Shown: positions 1 to 12,889, counted from the stretch's first letter. The stretch is DNA of 64,000 nucleotides from Taudactylus pleione (GCA_031769625.1 JAUIMM010001030.1:2466001-2530000); one strand, 5' to 3'. Translations and numbers: made by a program. The notes: generated by a model from the sequence alone, not told the origin.

Positions 1-799
1 ATAAGTGTTTTCACCTAATTTAGGGATGCTGAATTCAGTGAAAAAATCTGATTTTCTCTATCACGTCACATTTAGTAGATACACAGAAATAACAAAAGCA
101 ATAATAGCTATACACTGTATCTGAAAATAAGTAAGAAGTGAAAATTTCAAATAATCTCTATAGAATTGAAATACTCTCATCGTATTAATTTATAAAATAC
201 TAATACAATTACAGAAACACTTAAAAACTACAAAAACTGCACAATCAGACAGAGGTATAGCAGGGACTGCGTGCGATCACACAGGACCTGTTCTGCACCT
301 ATGCAGAATGGTCCTGCGCATGCGCTGAGTTCCTGATAATCGGGAGTCTATGTTTAGCTTTGCACTGACGACCAAGCAGCATATTCAATTTCCATCAATT
401 TAGTATTAAATATTTCATCCACAAGCAGGTTCCTTATTTGGAGGCCAACAAATATGCCACAAGGAAAAGCGGAGGTAGCATCTCCCAACCACTGGAGCAC
501 CCCACCAAAAAGGACCCCAGCAGACAGGTAAGCGAGCCGCCGCCCCTAGGTCTGCTACAATTGACAGTTACTGGACTTTTGGCAAAAGACACTGCATGAA
601 CTATACTGTATATGCATATCCACCTACACCGATAGGTGCCTCTGCCATAGCCACCATTACTACCCATAACACGCATGTGTACAGTATTTATTATCACCTC
701 AGTTTACAAATATAGCCCATCATATCGCATACCTATGTGTTATACCTGTAACCAGCACTGTGTCTGAAGCACATACAGCCTCAGCATTTTTCATAATTA
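1..799. other. AT-rich sequence with no recognised gene
   Basis: I see no coding signal, RNA gene or clear terminal-repeat element here. The short open frames lack codon structure or recognisable motifs. Confidence 0.5.
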
Positions 800-1216
800 A
801 CAACACAGTTTTAAAACCATTGAGGGTCAGAAACCTGTTTAGTATTAGATTTGATCTCAATGGGTATGTGCAGGAAAATGGATTTGCTCCTGGAATGACC
901 TAGGGACGCCAGCATACCATTTCCTGGGTCTGAGCATTTCCCAGCTTCTGCAGGCAATTGGTTGCCAAGTGACCCTTCTGACCACAGTACAGGCACAAGT
1001 CCTGCAAGTGTCACCGGGTTTTTTTTTCAGAACTAAAGCTTGAACTGACCTATTTGCGTGGGTTTTGATTTCTTGTACGTAATGGACGTCTCCTTGAAGG
1101 AAGAGGAATCCTTGTAATTACTGGGAAAGGTCTGCTTTCCCAGGCTCGTTCTTGTAGTCGCCGATCTATCTGAATAGTGAGTTTCATCAAGGCTTCCAGG
1201 ATGCTTGGAGCAAGAT
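800..1216 (-). pseudogene. Ty3/gypsy gag fragment with a CCHC zinc knuckle
   Basis: Read on the minus strand, about 942-1004 encodes CLYCGQKGHLATNC, a C-x2-C-x4-H-x4-C zinc knuckle as found at the C-terminus of Ty3/gypsy Gag nucleocapsid. Upstream in the same direction, a stretch including QIDRRLQERAW resembles the pre-knuckle part of gypsy Gag. Frameshifts and stops separate the blocks, and no protease or RT follows, so this is a truncated remnant. The knuckle resembles that of the chromovirus at 56.5-62.9 kb, but I cannot say it is the same family. Confidence 0.65.
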
Positions 1217-1226
1217 ACTGGACTAA

Positions 1227-1545
1227 GGGCCTGATTCAGCAAGGATCGCAGATGCGATTGCAATAGCAATTACGCACTCAGTCTCACTGCGATAGTATGC
1301 TAATCATTGCGATCGCTATGCCGCTGAAGCATAACATAAGGACGCCCACCTTACCTTACACACATCCGTAATGTTTAGCAAGACTGTGAAACCATCTGTA
1401 ACATCGAGTACAAATGCAGCCTCACACACACTTGCACAAGCTCTGATCTTACTCAAGAATTGCTTATTTCATCGTATGCTAAGAGTACTCAAGCTGCGTA
1501 TGGCATCGCAGTGGATAATTTATGCACACCCCTGCAATGGCTAAT
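1227..1545 (+). repeat. GGGCCTGATTCA-type repeat, copy 1
   Basis: The copy begins AGGGCCTGATTCAGCAAGGATCG and shares ordered blocks with 2139-2655, such as the 'GCATCGCAGTGGATAATTT' region against 'GCATCGCACTGGCTAATTT'-like sequence. Its right part is cut by an unrelated repeat near 1546. It is non-coding and probably a non-autonomous DNA transposon. Confidence 0.55.
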
Positions 1546-1675
1546 CGGACCAGCATATCGGCCGGTCGGGCACAGGATCACTCAGTGTGCACGGACCGCC
1601 CAATATGTCGGCCCGTCGGCTGCCGAGTCGCATCACTGGGTACACACATCGTTTAGTGTGCACCCAGCTTTACTG
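1546..1675. repeat. Partial MITE of the GCTGGGTACACAC type
   Basis: The right end, CGTTTAGTGTGCACCCAGC, is the reverse complement of a terminal motif seen in other copies at 32963-33221 and 33908-34220. Only about half the element is evident. Confidence 0.4.
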
Positions 1676-2138
1676 TTCTGTGTCTGTTATGGAAGAAAGA
1701 GGTACCCTGTCTCATCTCCTGAACTGGCTGCTTGGGGAAATACAACTCTATACGTATCTGTGGCACAATTCAACCACTGGTTTATACTCAAATCCAACTC
1801 CCATTATAGCATATGCTGATCACAGTCTCCCAGAAGCTGCACTTGATCCCCCATTCATACAATGTATGCAGTAGCAGCATTGTAAGACAAGTGTTATATA
1901 CACTGTGAAGTGTTCTTCATACCTGCGCTTGCTCAGTGTCTGGGCATTACTCAAACAAACTGGGAATGATCTCCACTTCTTAAACATTCAGAGTGATACA
2001 GCGCTGCTCTGACCTACACTGCAAAAGAAGCACAGCATAGCACATAGCGTCCGGATTCACCGTTTAACAACCAACTTGCGGGGTGAGACCATTGATTTTA
2101 TTTTTACAACAGACATATCTATCAAATATAGAAACTTA

Positions 2139-2655
2139 GGGCCTGATTCATTAAAGATCGCTATTGAGATCACATCTCCATAATCGCACACTGGGCTGCT
2201 GCGAAAATATGCTAATGAGTGCTATCGCAATAATGTAGCACTGCCAGCATAGAGACACCCACTGCCTCCCACTACCGCTATCTCACATCCGTAATACCTT
2301 GCACACCTCCATAAACATTGGTAACATCAAGTATCATCGGCCTCTCACACACAATTACAGCAGCCCTGACCTTACTTAGAAATTGCTAACCTCATTGCAC
2401 GCAGTAAGTACTCAAGCAGCGTGTGCCATCGCACTGGCTAATTTTTGCACGCCCATGCAACGGCGTTCAAACGGACACACACGCCTGTGTTTCCACGACC
2501 ACTCCCCTACCACCATCCCCATATGCTCAGTGCCTGTTGCTCACTCTGTGATGGCTCTCCATGGTCTCCAGGATCGCACTGCGATTGCAGTGGGCCCTTC
2601 GCGCACTGCGATACAATAGGCCGTGTGCGTACGCTATTGCCATAGCGATCCATAA
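2139..2655 (+). repeat. GGGCCTGATTCA-type repeat, copy 2
   Basis: This is a longer copy of the family at 1227-1545, in the same orientation, starting AGGGCCTGATTCATTAAAG. It carries GC-rich inverted segments near its right end (CGCACTGCGATTGCAGTG). No coding capacity was seen. The two copies are only about 0.6 kb apart. Confidence 0.55.
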
Positions 2656-2659
2656 TGTT

Positions 2660-3955
2660 TTTAATAGGAGACATCATTAATTTGGCCTCTTCAGTATCTA
2701 CCTGCATTAATTATTGCATACCTTCTCTGACTTCATCACATTTATAAATTAAGATTTTTAGGATTTTCTTTTGCTACATTGATATATTGTATTTTGCAGG
2801 ATACATTATTGCAATTACACTTCCTTTTAGTGCCCAATTTTGCTTAAATATCTTGTATAATATATTGTTATTTTATATCTTTATCTACTATTATACAGAA
2901 TACTCACAGCGCTATAACAGTAGATGGAGTAGCTGCCTGGAAAGGGTGATTGCAGGAATTGTTGTTAGTATGTGTTTGTTTTTCAGAGTCACTAGCTGTA
3001 GCTGCAGCTGCAATCCAGTGCACTATAGTGCAAAATGTAAAGAGGCTACTGTATGGTTGTCAGATGTAGCACTGGCTGCAATCCATGCTGTTAAAGACAA
3101 AGTGAACTGGAACATGTTTTTCTGATCTATCTACACTGCAGTATGTAATGTACTGTATATCACTTGTGTATGAGGACAAAGTCAGTATGATTTCAACTTC
3201 AAACTTCATATTATTTCTCCAAAAATGATTGTCCGTTCCTGAGACAGCTGCACTCCAGTCCAAAGAAGACTTCTTTTCCTGTTAGAACAAATAATTGGGT
3301 AAAAATATTATTTTTTTGCTCTTATAAACTTCTTTTTTGTGTGTTAAAACCATTCAATTTACATTGGCAGGCAGTGTGTGCTATAGTAATTAGTGAAAAG
3401 TGAGTCTATGAGCCTACAAGCTGCACGGCAAACATAACAAGCATTATAACATTTTATTTTTAACAGTGTCACAAACAAAAAATATTTGTTTCTATTTAAA
3501 AAAAAAAATTTTTTGTCTTTTATAATCATTCAATTTAAGTATATGTTTTGTACAGGCAGGCAGCATATATTATTATATGAGGAGGGGGGTAAACATGTGC
3601 TCTCCAACTGCATGCCAAAAATAAATAAGCAGTGTCTCAAAGAAAAAAATCTAAAGTCTTTAACTGCATTGTAAAGATAACACTCTCTTCTTTCCTATGT
3701 CTTTGTATGCTCACTCGGTTTCATGACAGTAAGGTTCAATAACAGTAGCTCCTGTCCTGTTGTAAAAAATAATACCAATAATGGATCAATTGATAGAAGA
3801 GCAAAGAAAATTTACTGCTAAAACCTGAAAAATTGCCAACTTACCATACACCACACACAGTGGCAAGGAAAGGCACAAAGCATGACTTTTATTTGTGAGT
3901 GGTGGTCCTGCTATTGCTCTTTAATTCACTAAAAGGCCTATTGCGGAAGCCAGGG
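2660..3955. other. AT-rich sequence with no recognised gene
   Basis: The stretch is rich in A/T homopolymers. It has no exon-like open frame with splice sites and no terminal inverted repeats that I could pair. Confidence 0.5.
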
Positions 3956-3959
3956 CCAA

Positions 3960-5336
3960 ACACAGTCAGGCATCTTCTGTAACCTTGCATGCAACATGTT
4001 CTCGCTCTGAATCTAGATGTGTCACCTTTAAAATAGGCAAATCAGTGAACAAAAAACACCAAGGCTGAAGAAAAAACTGTTCACAAACTTCACAAATCCA
4101 TGAGGAGAGTCTATGGGTGTCCACAAGTGTTATGTGTGAGTTTTTCTGTTTCTGACTCCATAATCGTAGAGAAGCCTCCTTCCACCATTCCTGAACCCTT
4201 TGCAAATGTGAGGATAAGTAGTAGTAAAAGTAATGATGATAACATAGAAATTGAGAATGCTACTGTGGAAGTGCTACAGGATGAGAGGGATGATGGTGAA
4301 TGTGTTGGACAAAAATAATTTAATACAATTCAGGAGGATGATGTTGTTTGAGTAAAAGTATGTCAACCACCAGTGGCAGCAGTTCTTGCCAGTGATAAGA
4401 AGAAGGCAATTGTCTTGCCTGGGCATAAGATCAAAAATACCACTTTTTCCATGTAAAATAATTTTTTCCAAAATCCTGACATTTGTAAAGGCTTCTCTAC
4501 CATTTGTGAGGACAAATTAAGTAGAGGTTGGGACATTAACCAACTACTCACTTCCTCCCTTTTATGATATTTGCATTTTTCTTGCAAAATATTTTTAAAA
4601 TCTGAAAAATCATGTCAAAAAATAACTAGCAGTCCTACATCAGCTATAAGTAGCATGGATAGATCCCAGCACATGCAATCTCCACCAGCAACATTTTCAT
4701 CATCAATCTCCTCAATTATTGTAGGTAGTCCTGTTGCATCCAATTTGCAAAGGTTAACTGATTCCTCTCCTATCCAGGATTCCCAAGAAGAATCTATATC
4801 ACAAAAGGGGACCAAGAAGTCTAGTGGTTTCAAATAACAATTGACCGTGAAACAATAATTTGAAAGAGGAACCAAGTATGACAACCACCATCCTGTTGCA
4901 CAGCAGATCACTGAAGCCATGATGGTTAGGTTAGCATTAAATCTGCTTCCAATATCCACCGTCAACACATCTGGTTTTAGACAAGTAGTTGAGGCCATGT
5001 GTTCATTCCACCTCAATTCCATTTTACCATAACAGCAACTCCTCACCTGTACAGGTAAGTTAAAAAAAAAAAGTAATTTTTTGCCTAGAAAATGCCATTG
5101 TACCAACTATACATTTAACTACAGAAATGTGGACAAGCAGTACTGGTCAAACTAAAGATTACATAACTGGGTGGGTGTATCGCCTACAGCAGCAGTATCT
5201 ATGGCAATGCTAGCTCATTAACAGACAGGCTACTCTCTGTATAACTGTCTTCACTAAGAGGCATACCAATCTGTTGGACAAACTCAGGGATGTGATAGCA
5301 AAATGGCTTACCCTGCTAAGACTCTCCTCAGGATTA
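3960..5336 (+). pseudogene. hAT transposase remnant, copy A, N-terminal part
   Basis: The segment is collinear with the reverse strand of 52400-53640 (copy B). Shared blocks include DNA around 4130-4280, the 4360-4480 block where copy B encodes a BED zinc finger, and a Ser-rich block with SSISSIIVGSP at about 4690-4740 (SSISSIIIGAS in copy B). The BED finger is ruined here by stops and substitutions. Homology ends near 5336, where a 14-bp sequence later repeated at 7390 suggests an insertion. The family call rests on copy B, which keeps more motifs. It is non-functional. Confidence 0.65.
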
Positions 5337-7389
5337 TTGATTAAATATTTTGCAGAGAAGCAAAAAAGGACAAATATAGAGGGGAATTCAATTAGAGGTG
5401 AAAAGCCATATTCGCCTGTTTTTTTGTGAAAAATTTGCCTAAAAAAAATTCGCCAAATTCAATTCCAGGACAATTTTGCCTAAGTGGAAACAATTCTCCA
5501 ATCAATAGCTGGTGAAAAGAAATGCAAAATCTTCATTTTGGGGTGCAAACGTGGGGAAACAACTCAGACCCCTTGGGACAGCCCCGCCAAAGGACAAATA
5601 CGCAAAAAAAACAGAACTAAAACCTAAGAACACCCCGAAAAAGACATGTCATTTTTGGGGTGTAAATTTAAAAAGTGGGGGGATAAACATTAAAAGTAGC
5701 GAAAAAGACTTCTTGGGGGTCCACAAGTATGGGTCAGGTGTTTTTGGGATTGCAGGTGCATGCAGCAGGTGGATTTTTCACATTTTTTAAAAGTTCACTT
5801 TAGAGACATAAAAACATGCTAGCACCCATTTTCAAGCACCCCAAATTTGACAGGACTATTTATTTTCACCAAAAAATACAGCTTTATGCCATTCTTCACC
5901 ACTTTTACAAAAACGCTAATAGCAAGCAATTTACACAACTTAAGTACGCAAAATAGTTTTATTAGGGCTATTAGTACACATTTATATTGATTCCCTATGT
6001 TAGAGCATCTTTTTCTGGGGTACAGACTGATTTCCCCAATTCTTTCAGTACTTTTCACCTGTTCCGCATTCGCCTATTTCCGTGTTCGCCTGTTTTGCAA
6101 TTGAATTAGGCGAAAAGCGGGGATGAGCACGGAATAAATTCGCCTCTGAAACAGGCGAATGAAGCGAACAGTCGGACAGGCGAAAACTTCGCCTCTAATT
6201 GAATATGGCTCATAGTCTTACTGGTGCACTCTTGAATTGTAGAAAAATAATTAACTGAAAAATGAAATTAGTGACAATGAATAATGAACTGTATTAATAC
6301 ATAACTTTTAATAGATATTAATAAAAGTGTATCAAAAATACACTATTGTTACCCGGGATCATGGAAATACCGTATGATCACAAATCACACATAACAAGAC
6401 AATACCACATTTAGAAAAAGCAAATGGCGAAAATATTATTCCCTGGTTCCTTAAATAAACTACAATAGTCAGAAAAATTATTCAAGATATATTTCCCGGG
6501 GAACCAGAATTGATATACCACATTCCTGACCCATTAAAAAGTTTATTCATAGGATCTCATTAAAAGTGTACAAATGATATGGCCAGGGATCTGAAAAGCT
6601 GTATGGGGAAGCCAATATCATATATACAAAGAATCCTTATTGGCATACCCTCGTCAAAGGTAAATTAGAACTGCTTAATGCTTCACGGTATCCTAAACTC
6701 ACATCTGTAAAAACCGGTGGTTAATCATGCAATGAATAAAGGACATTGATAGACTCCTGGTTATTACTCTCCCATCACAACGGTAACGGCAGGAATATTG
6801 ATATTATTAACCCTAAAAGGTCACATATGAAAAAAACCTGTGTTTACAATATTATATAGAAACCTGTTGGAAATATCCACACAATGAAGACGTGTGGAAA
6901 CTGATGAAAATACATCCACTGCAGTATAACAGATGAAATCGTATGGTAAGATCCAATTGACATAAAACAAAACACAATGGAGTAAAATCAATGTGTGGTA
7001 AAAAATAAGTATAGCCCGGTGTCAAGCTGTGTCACACCTTCTTCTGTCCCTTATCTTGTATAATGCAGCGAATAAGGGATGAGAGATGAGTGAACCAGAA
7101 CTACCAGGGAAACAACAGGTTAAGCGCCTCTGCTGTCCCCGCTCCTGACTGTATCTGTCCTCTGTTACTACATAAGTATTGCAGAGGAAAAGTGTCAGCC
7201 CTCTGCAAAATATTTTATCAATATTGTGTTCCCACAAATTTTTCTGGTGCACCACCAACCATTATAGTCTTATTAGACTCTTTCAATTAAGACTCATATG
7301 TTGGTATATATATATAATATATTTTTCAATATATGTCTAATTATGGTTCTGATTGACTAGTGCGGATTCTATCCAATCTCTTACAAAGT
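5337..7389. mobile_element. Inserted segment flanked by a 14-bp direct repeat
   Basis: The sequence TCTCCTCAGGATTA occurs at 5323-5336 and again at 7390-7403. hAT homology stops at the first copy and resumes at the second, so the 2,053 bases between them look like an insertion with a long target-site duplication of the kind made by LINE or Penelope-type elements. It contains a separate MITE at 5381-6213. The remaining ~1.2 kb is AT-rich with no coding motif, and its class is undetermined. Confidence 0.5.
5381..6213. repeat. Non-autonomous DNA transposon, AATTCAATTAGAGG termini
   Basis: The ends pair as inverted repeats: AATTCAATTAGAGGTGAA at the left and TTCGCCTCTAATTGAAT at the right. TAG lies beside both ends, a possible 3-bp target duplication. 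The interior (for example 5800-5870) is clearly related to 19690-19720 plus 21101-21140. It is non-coding. The terminus style and 3-bp duplication fit PIF/Harbinger-type MITEs, but that is tentative. Confidence 0.6.
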
Positions 7390-7535
7390 TCTCCTCAGGA
7401 TTAGTCAATTCCGATAAGGCAAGTAACATTTTAAGAGCCATACAACTAGGTAAATTTCAACACATACCATGTTTTGTGTACAAAATAAATTTGGTGGTTC
7501 AGAATTTCTTTAAAAAATTACAGTTCCATACGGGA
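7390..7535 (+). pseudogene. hAT transposase remnant, copy A, central part
   Basis: The plus-strand frame contains KASNILRAIQLGKFQHIP followed by CFVYKINLVVQNF, the hAT/ZBED pattern around 'TDNAxN...HIPCFAHxLNLVV'. The same block is at about 52280-52360 on the minus strand (HIPCFAHTINLVV). It probably continues the fragment ending at 5336. Homology stops near 7535. Confidence 0.65.
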
Positions 7536-8087
7536 TATGCTGGCTATGACCCCTATAATTTGGGTATTTTCGGCATTCAGCAATCACATGTAGAATGCAG
7601 CAGCTGTATTAACAGTTCAATTTGCCATACCACAAACTGAAGTATGATATAATAACCACGTGGTATTCCACCATTTCTATGCTTCAGCGACTATAGGAAC
7701 AACAACAACAAACCATGATATCATAAACAAGGGGGGAAGGTTACCACTGCAGCACAGTGGAGAATACTCTTGGTTTTACGCTACCTACTGAAACCATCAA
7801 ATTGTAAGAAATGGAGTGAGTTCAGACACTTAATTAATTAATACAAGAAAAAAGAGAAAAGCGCTCCGTGGTAGAGGAGTATATAGATGTAAGGATGTAT
7901 ATGAGATTTTTGTCTAATTAGTAAAATCTTAATGACTATGGTGTTTTATGTGAATAGGAATCTAGATATTTATAATTATATAGTCTTTTATGGAGATAAA
8001 TAAGTGACGTCAGGTGGGCAATAACTTGAGGCTGGAAGTTGACAGATAATTAATATGGAATTCGTCCAATGATAAATGCGAACAATG
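7536..8087. other. Non-coding sequence, possible Penelope flank
   Basis: No gene was seen. The last part (about 7990-8040) resembles the tandem units at 8714-8945, suggesting this is one array split by the MITE at 8088-8686. Confidence 0.35.
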
Positions 8088-8686
8088 GCCCTCATTCAGA
8101 GCCACTCGCTAGCGGCAGTACGCTCGTTCCGAGCGATGTTCGCACAACTGCGCATGCGTACGGTTTTTAGTACGCATGCGCGAACCAGTCAGTGCGGCCG
8201 AAAATCGTTGGTACGCAATATAGCGAGGGCCTGCTATTTTGAGTGACAGAATGAGGCGTATGTGGGTGGTAACAGGGGAAGGTGCTTGAAAACGGGGAGT
8301 GGAGATCCGAACGCAGGCGTGCTTAAAGGTCAAAACGGGCGTTTTAAGGGAGTGCATAATTAATACAGCAGCGTCATTGACCACGTCACTTGGTTTTTTT
8401 TAACTCAGAACTGCTCGCAAAATAGCGGTTGAAAACACCAACCACAAGAATAGCGAGCAGTTCATACGCTGTACGATGTACTCGATTAATCTAATAAATA
8501 GCGGACATGACGTATGGTGCGTGCGGCCAGGGGGCGTTTTTATCAAATAAACGAGCGTATGTTTTGCTCGCTCGTTCAGACTTAGAGGTGGGAACAGACT
8601 GCAATTTGCGAACGGATCATTTGAATAGCCACCCCTTGTTTTTGAACGAACGACCACAAATAGCGAACGGCTCTGAATCAGGACCC
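8088..8686 (-). mobile_element. MITE with GGGTCCTGATTCAGAG-type termini
   Basis: The left end is GCCCTCATTCAGAG and the right end is CTCTGAATCAGGACCC, with ATG next to each end as a probable 3-bp target duplication. The interior (about 8230-8370) matches the interior of the MITE at 57531-58142 in opposite orientation, including a GTGGGTGGTAACAGGGGAAG block. It is about 600 bp and non-coding. Confidence 0.7.
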
Positions 8687-8713
8687 ATGTCTTCTTTTTG
8701 TAATTAAAGCCGT

Positions 8714-8945
8714 CAGTCTATCTGGCTCTAACAGGTAGGCAACAACTGTAGGCTGGATGTTGTAAAGTAGAGGATGATGTAATGGAAGCCTTCTATGGTA
8801 CCGCAAAATGGGAAAATCTGTCCTTGTGCAATTAAATATAGTGCATTCAGTCTATCTGGCTATACAGGTAGACAAGAACTGTAGGCTGGATGTTGCAGTG
8901 AAAGTCTTGTGTGATGATGAAAGCTGTATGCTGTAGGTGCCACCT
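8714..8945 (+). repeat. Tandem duplication of a ~134-bp unit
   Basis: CAGTCTATCTGGCT followed by an ACAGGTAG..CAA.AACTGTAGGCTGGATGTTG block occurs at 8714 and again at 8848. A weaker third copy lies at about 7990-8040, on the other side of the MITE. The position downstream of the Penelope-like ORF suggests a terminal or UTR repeat of that element, but this is inference. Confidence 0.5.
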
Positions 8946-9248
8946 CCTCTGTAAACAACGCCACCTCGAGGATAAGGAAACGCAGTATCAGGATGTCTTG
9001 TGACACTATATTGCAGTATTAGGTAAGTGAAAACCTACTTACCCAGCGTGAATAGCTGCTGGTCTGACTCCTCCTTGCGTCCCGGTAGGCTAGGTACATG
9101 TGACAGAGGGGCCCATATATGTGTAGCACACAATTAAGCCAGCAATGACTAAAAAACTAATTAATTTGAAAAAGAAAAAAGTACTGAACAAACAACCATA
9201 CAACCGTATGGTGGTAATTAACATAGATTGTAAACATGTAAAAGTAAT

Positions 9249-9290
9249 GTCCAACGCGTTTCATCCCTAATTTGGGATTTCTTCAAGGGC
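9249..9290 (-). ncRNA. Hammerhead-ribozyme-like motif of a Penelope-like element
   Basis: On the minus strand the order is a TTGAAGA box (canonical CUGAUGA), a stem-II hairpin ATCCC/GGGAT closing a short loop, then GAAACGCGTT (canonical GAAA plus a very short stem III and cleavage triplet), with CC/GG pairs beside it. Penelope-like elements are known to carry type I hammerheads with short stem III in their terminal repeats. The core here has two substitutions, so activity is doubtful. The location, downstream of the Penelope ORF on the same strand, supports the call. Confidence 0.45.
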
Positions 9291-10361
9291 AAAAGATCAT
9301 TGCTGTATCCTTACCATCTATTTATAGGTGAATAATCCTTTGAGCAGCGCCAAAACGCGGTGGTGAGCCGCACTTCCGGGTTCCGTGATGTGCGCATGCG
9401 CACATGACGCGTATGACCATGTAGAGGTGAAACTTCTATAGCAGACTTATGTCCCCTTCTGTGTGGATAAGCGGAGTCTGCCAGGAGTATGAGCTGACCT
9501 TGAGGTAACACTGTCTGCAGTATGTCTGCAGTGATGATGGTGGCCATCTTTGGTGTGTTTACTCAGATGAGAAAAGCCATGTATACCAGTTGTTATGTAC
9601 CCTAATACACCGATCGCGGGGGCCATTAAAAGAGGGGGTTCCTATGTGTAATGATGAAATGTGATTGATCAAATGAATTAATGATAAAGGGGAAAATTAA
9701 AAGAGAGACAAAATATATAGATAGATGCAATAGAGGAGCACTACTGTATAAAATGGGGTAAAGAAAAAAATCTGTGTTCATAGGCATAATCTATTAGAAA
9801 TGTACTATTGAATAGATATAAATTAAAATATATGAAAGCAGCCATTTTTGGTATGGTTGTTTCAATGGAAAAGTTATGCCTTATATTCATTTTATACTCT
9901 GCATACCGATCATAGAAACTGGTATGGATAAATTACTAAGTATAATATTAAGATATAGCTACATAACTAAAATTTAGATCGAGTGATGTTTGGATTAAAC
10001 AGAATGTATAAGTAAAACCTAATAAAATCTAATAGATAAAATGAAATAACAATCTTATTAGGTAAAAGTGATAAATGAGAATAAATATAAATATAAATGT
10101 TCATATCTATAAATATATAACTGATATAGATAAATGGATAAAATATTAATAAAATGATTAAATAAATTATTTGTATAAATTAATAGATAAATAAATTATG
10201 TATATTATTTATATAAATTAATAAATAAATGAATTATGGCATCACTAGTAGCTCCGGGGATGACATGTCTAACAGAGACACTAATACGATGGAGTGGGGC
10301 TGCCTATGCATCTTAATTAATTAAAAATATATATATGGAGAATGCGTCTGACTTCGTTTGT
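9291..10361 (-). other. Presumed 3' region of the Penelope-like element
   Basis: This very AT-rich stretch contains ATAAAT-type repeats (about 10080-10230) between the end of the GIY-YIG frame and the hammerhead-like motif. No coding signal was seen. Assignment to the element is by position only. Confidence 0.4.
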
Positions 10362-12612
10362 CTAAGGATCTATATTTAAACCTTCAGGGTGTAGTGTTTG
10401 CAGATCATAAATCCACCTGCTTTCTAATTTGTCTATTTGCTCTGTTTTATTACCCCCCCTCCAGTTGTAATTCATCTTGTCTATCCCTAAAAATTTGAGG
10501 CCTTTCGGGTCGCAATGATGAGTACTTCTAAAATGTTCAGAGACACTATGATTTTCAAAACCCCTTAGTATGTTTCTCACATGTTCATAAATCCGGACTT
10601 TCAGAGTCCTCGTCGTGCGTCCTATGTACTGCAGTCCGCATGGACATTCTAGAAGGTAAACTAAATTGTCACTGTCACATGATAGGGTTCCTCTGATTCT
10701 AAATTCCTTATTTGCCTGGTGAGATACTATCTTACAGGTGGGTTTTGTACTCTTGTAACCTAATCTGGTGCAATTTCCACATCTCCCACAGTGGTAGAAA
10801 CCCTCTCTAATGTCGTTACCTTCAAGGGTGACCTGTCTGTTTCCTTTGTCCACCTTAAGATGATTGCAGACTAATTTGCTCTTAATATCGGGAGTTTTAC
10901 GGAAAACTACATCTGGTTTGGCTTGTAGGATAGTTTTAAGGCTATTATCCATACCCAGGATATGCCAATGTCTATTCAGTATCTGCTTCACTTTATGTGA
11001 TGCTCCAGTATATTGTGTCACAAAATAAACTTTCTCTTGTCCATTTGTATTTGATAATTCCTTGATGGGAGGTTCAAGCAATTTGTCTCTTGGTGTAGCT
11101 TCCAACTGTATAAATGCTCCTTCTACTACCCCCACATTGTAATTTTTCTCCTTGAATTTATGTTTCAGATCTGTACCTTGTTCTATATAGTCAGATATAT
11201 CGGTGCAATTATGTCATAAGCGTGTAAACTGCCCCTTGGGGATCCCCTTTATCCAATTTGGATGGTGATTACTGTGTGCAAAGATATAGCTGTTAACATC
11301 CACTTGTTTATAATGTGTCTTAGTATGTAACTTGGAATCTTTAACAAGAATCTCGAGGTCTGGGAATTCTGCCTTGATTCTACTATGATTAGAGGTGAAC
11401 CTTAGATTCCTATCATTGTCATTGATGTAATCAAGGAACTGTATTAAAGATAATTCATCCCCTCTCCAAATGCATAGCACATCATCTATAAACCTTTTCC
11501 ATAGGACCAAGCTTGCCCCAAGTCCCGCATAGGACCAGATCTTGTTGTCCTCCCAATGGCTCATGAAGAGATTTGCGTAACTTGGGGCAAACTTGGTCCC
11601 AATTGCTGTCCCTCTCCGCTGTAGATAAAAATTCCCATCAAACCACATGTAATTGTGTGTCAAAATATATTCTATTCCGCGTAATAAAAAATCACATTGT
11701 TCTGAATCCAGATCTCCATTTTTGTGTAGGAAATAACTAACACTATTGAGGCCCTGTTGATGGTCAATAATCGTGTAGAGTGACGAGACATCGCTGGTAA
11801 CCAACCAGAGATCTTCACCCCACTCTACATCCTGTAACAATTGAAGTACCTCTGTAGTGTCTTTTAAATACACCCTCTGACACTGTACATACTCTTGCAA
11901 GAAATTGTCGATATACTGGGATAGGGGAGAGGTGATGGAATCAATCCTTGATGTGGGGGGTGGTGATGGTCTTATGGATTTTGGGGAGATAATAAAAGAC
12001 CGGAATCACTGGATTGGGGGTTGATAGAAAGTTGTACTCATGTTTATTGATGATACCAATGGTTCTCCCTTCATCCAATAATGCTTTGAGTTCGAGATGA
12101 AATCTATTAGTGGGATCACTATTTAGTTTCTGATAGGTGTTAGTATCATTCAAGATGTTATATGACTCTTTCTCATAGTCTTGCCTATTTAGAATGACAA
12201 TTCTGCCACCCTTGTCTACAGGTTTCACCACTATTCCCTTTTCTTGCTCTAATTCTCTTAGTGCCTCCCATTCTCCCTTGGAAATATTTGATCTTTGATG
12301 GCCTGATTGTGGTTCCAATTTCTTAATATCCTCCAAGACTGCCTTCTCAAAAGTTTGAATATAACATCCCTTCATAAAGCTTGGATTAAATGTCGACTTG
12401 GGTCTTAAATTAGTGTGCTTAAATTTATCTGTATCTGCATTTGTCTCTATACATTTATTTTTGTCTAGGAAGTATTTTTTGAGGCATAATTTTCTAGTGA
12501 AGTTCTTGACGTCTAGATAAGTCTTAAACTTATCTAGTTTGTTGGTTGGAGCAAATTTAAGTCCTTTATTGAGTAAAGTAATCTGTGGTGTAGTCAGATG
12601 ATGATCACTTGA
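10362..12612 (-). pseudogene. Penelope-like retroelement: RT plus GIY-YIG endonuclease
   Basis: Three minus-strand frames lie in order. The first, 12612-11941, holds the N-terminal region with the IVVKPVDKGGRIVI block typical of Penelope RTs, ending near YLPKIHK. The second, 11900-11214, is the RT core, with TSDVSSLY, GTAIGTKFAP and the catalytic RFIDD at about 11478-11494. The third, 11135-10362, has Cys pairs CGRCGNC, then a GIY-YIG nuclease with CGLQYIGRTTRTLKVRIYEH and a following HxxxxH-type HFRSTHH segment. The frames are joined by two short frameshifting gaps (about 11901-11940 and 11136-11213), so it is inactive though nearly complete. The Cys/His additions recall the Neptune group of Penelope elements, which is tentative. 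Confidence 0.85.
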
Positions 12613-12889
12613 TCACTTAAATTAAAAATGCCTACTGGTTGTTGATTAGTAGACAGTCTTGTTCCTCTACTCTGCTTTTTTTGACCTCCCCGACAACCTC
12701 GTCTGGTGGATCTAATTTAACTACTGGAAAAGCATCTACTGTAGAGAAGATAAAAATGACTGATCCTGCTAAGTAAGTTGGACTTGTAGTTCTTTATTCC
12801 ATTCACCCGGACCAAAAGGTTTGCAAAATTTTGCAATTGAATCAGTACATTTTGGCAACCATGCTTAATTCTAGTTTTAATTCCTATGT

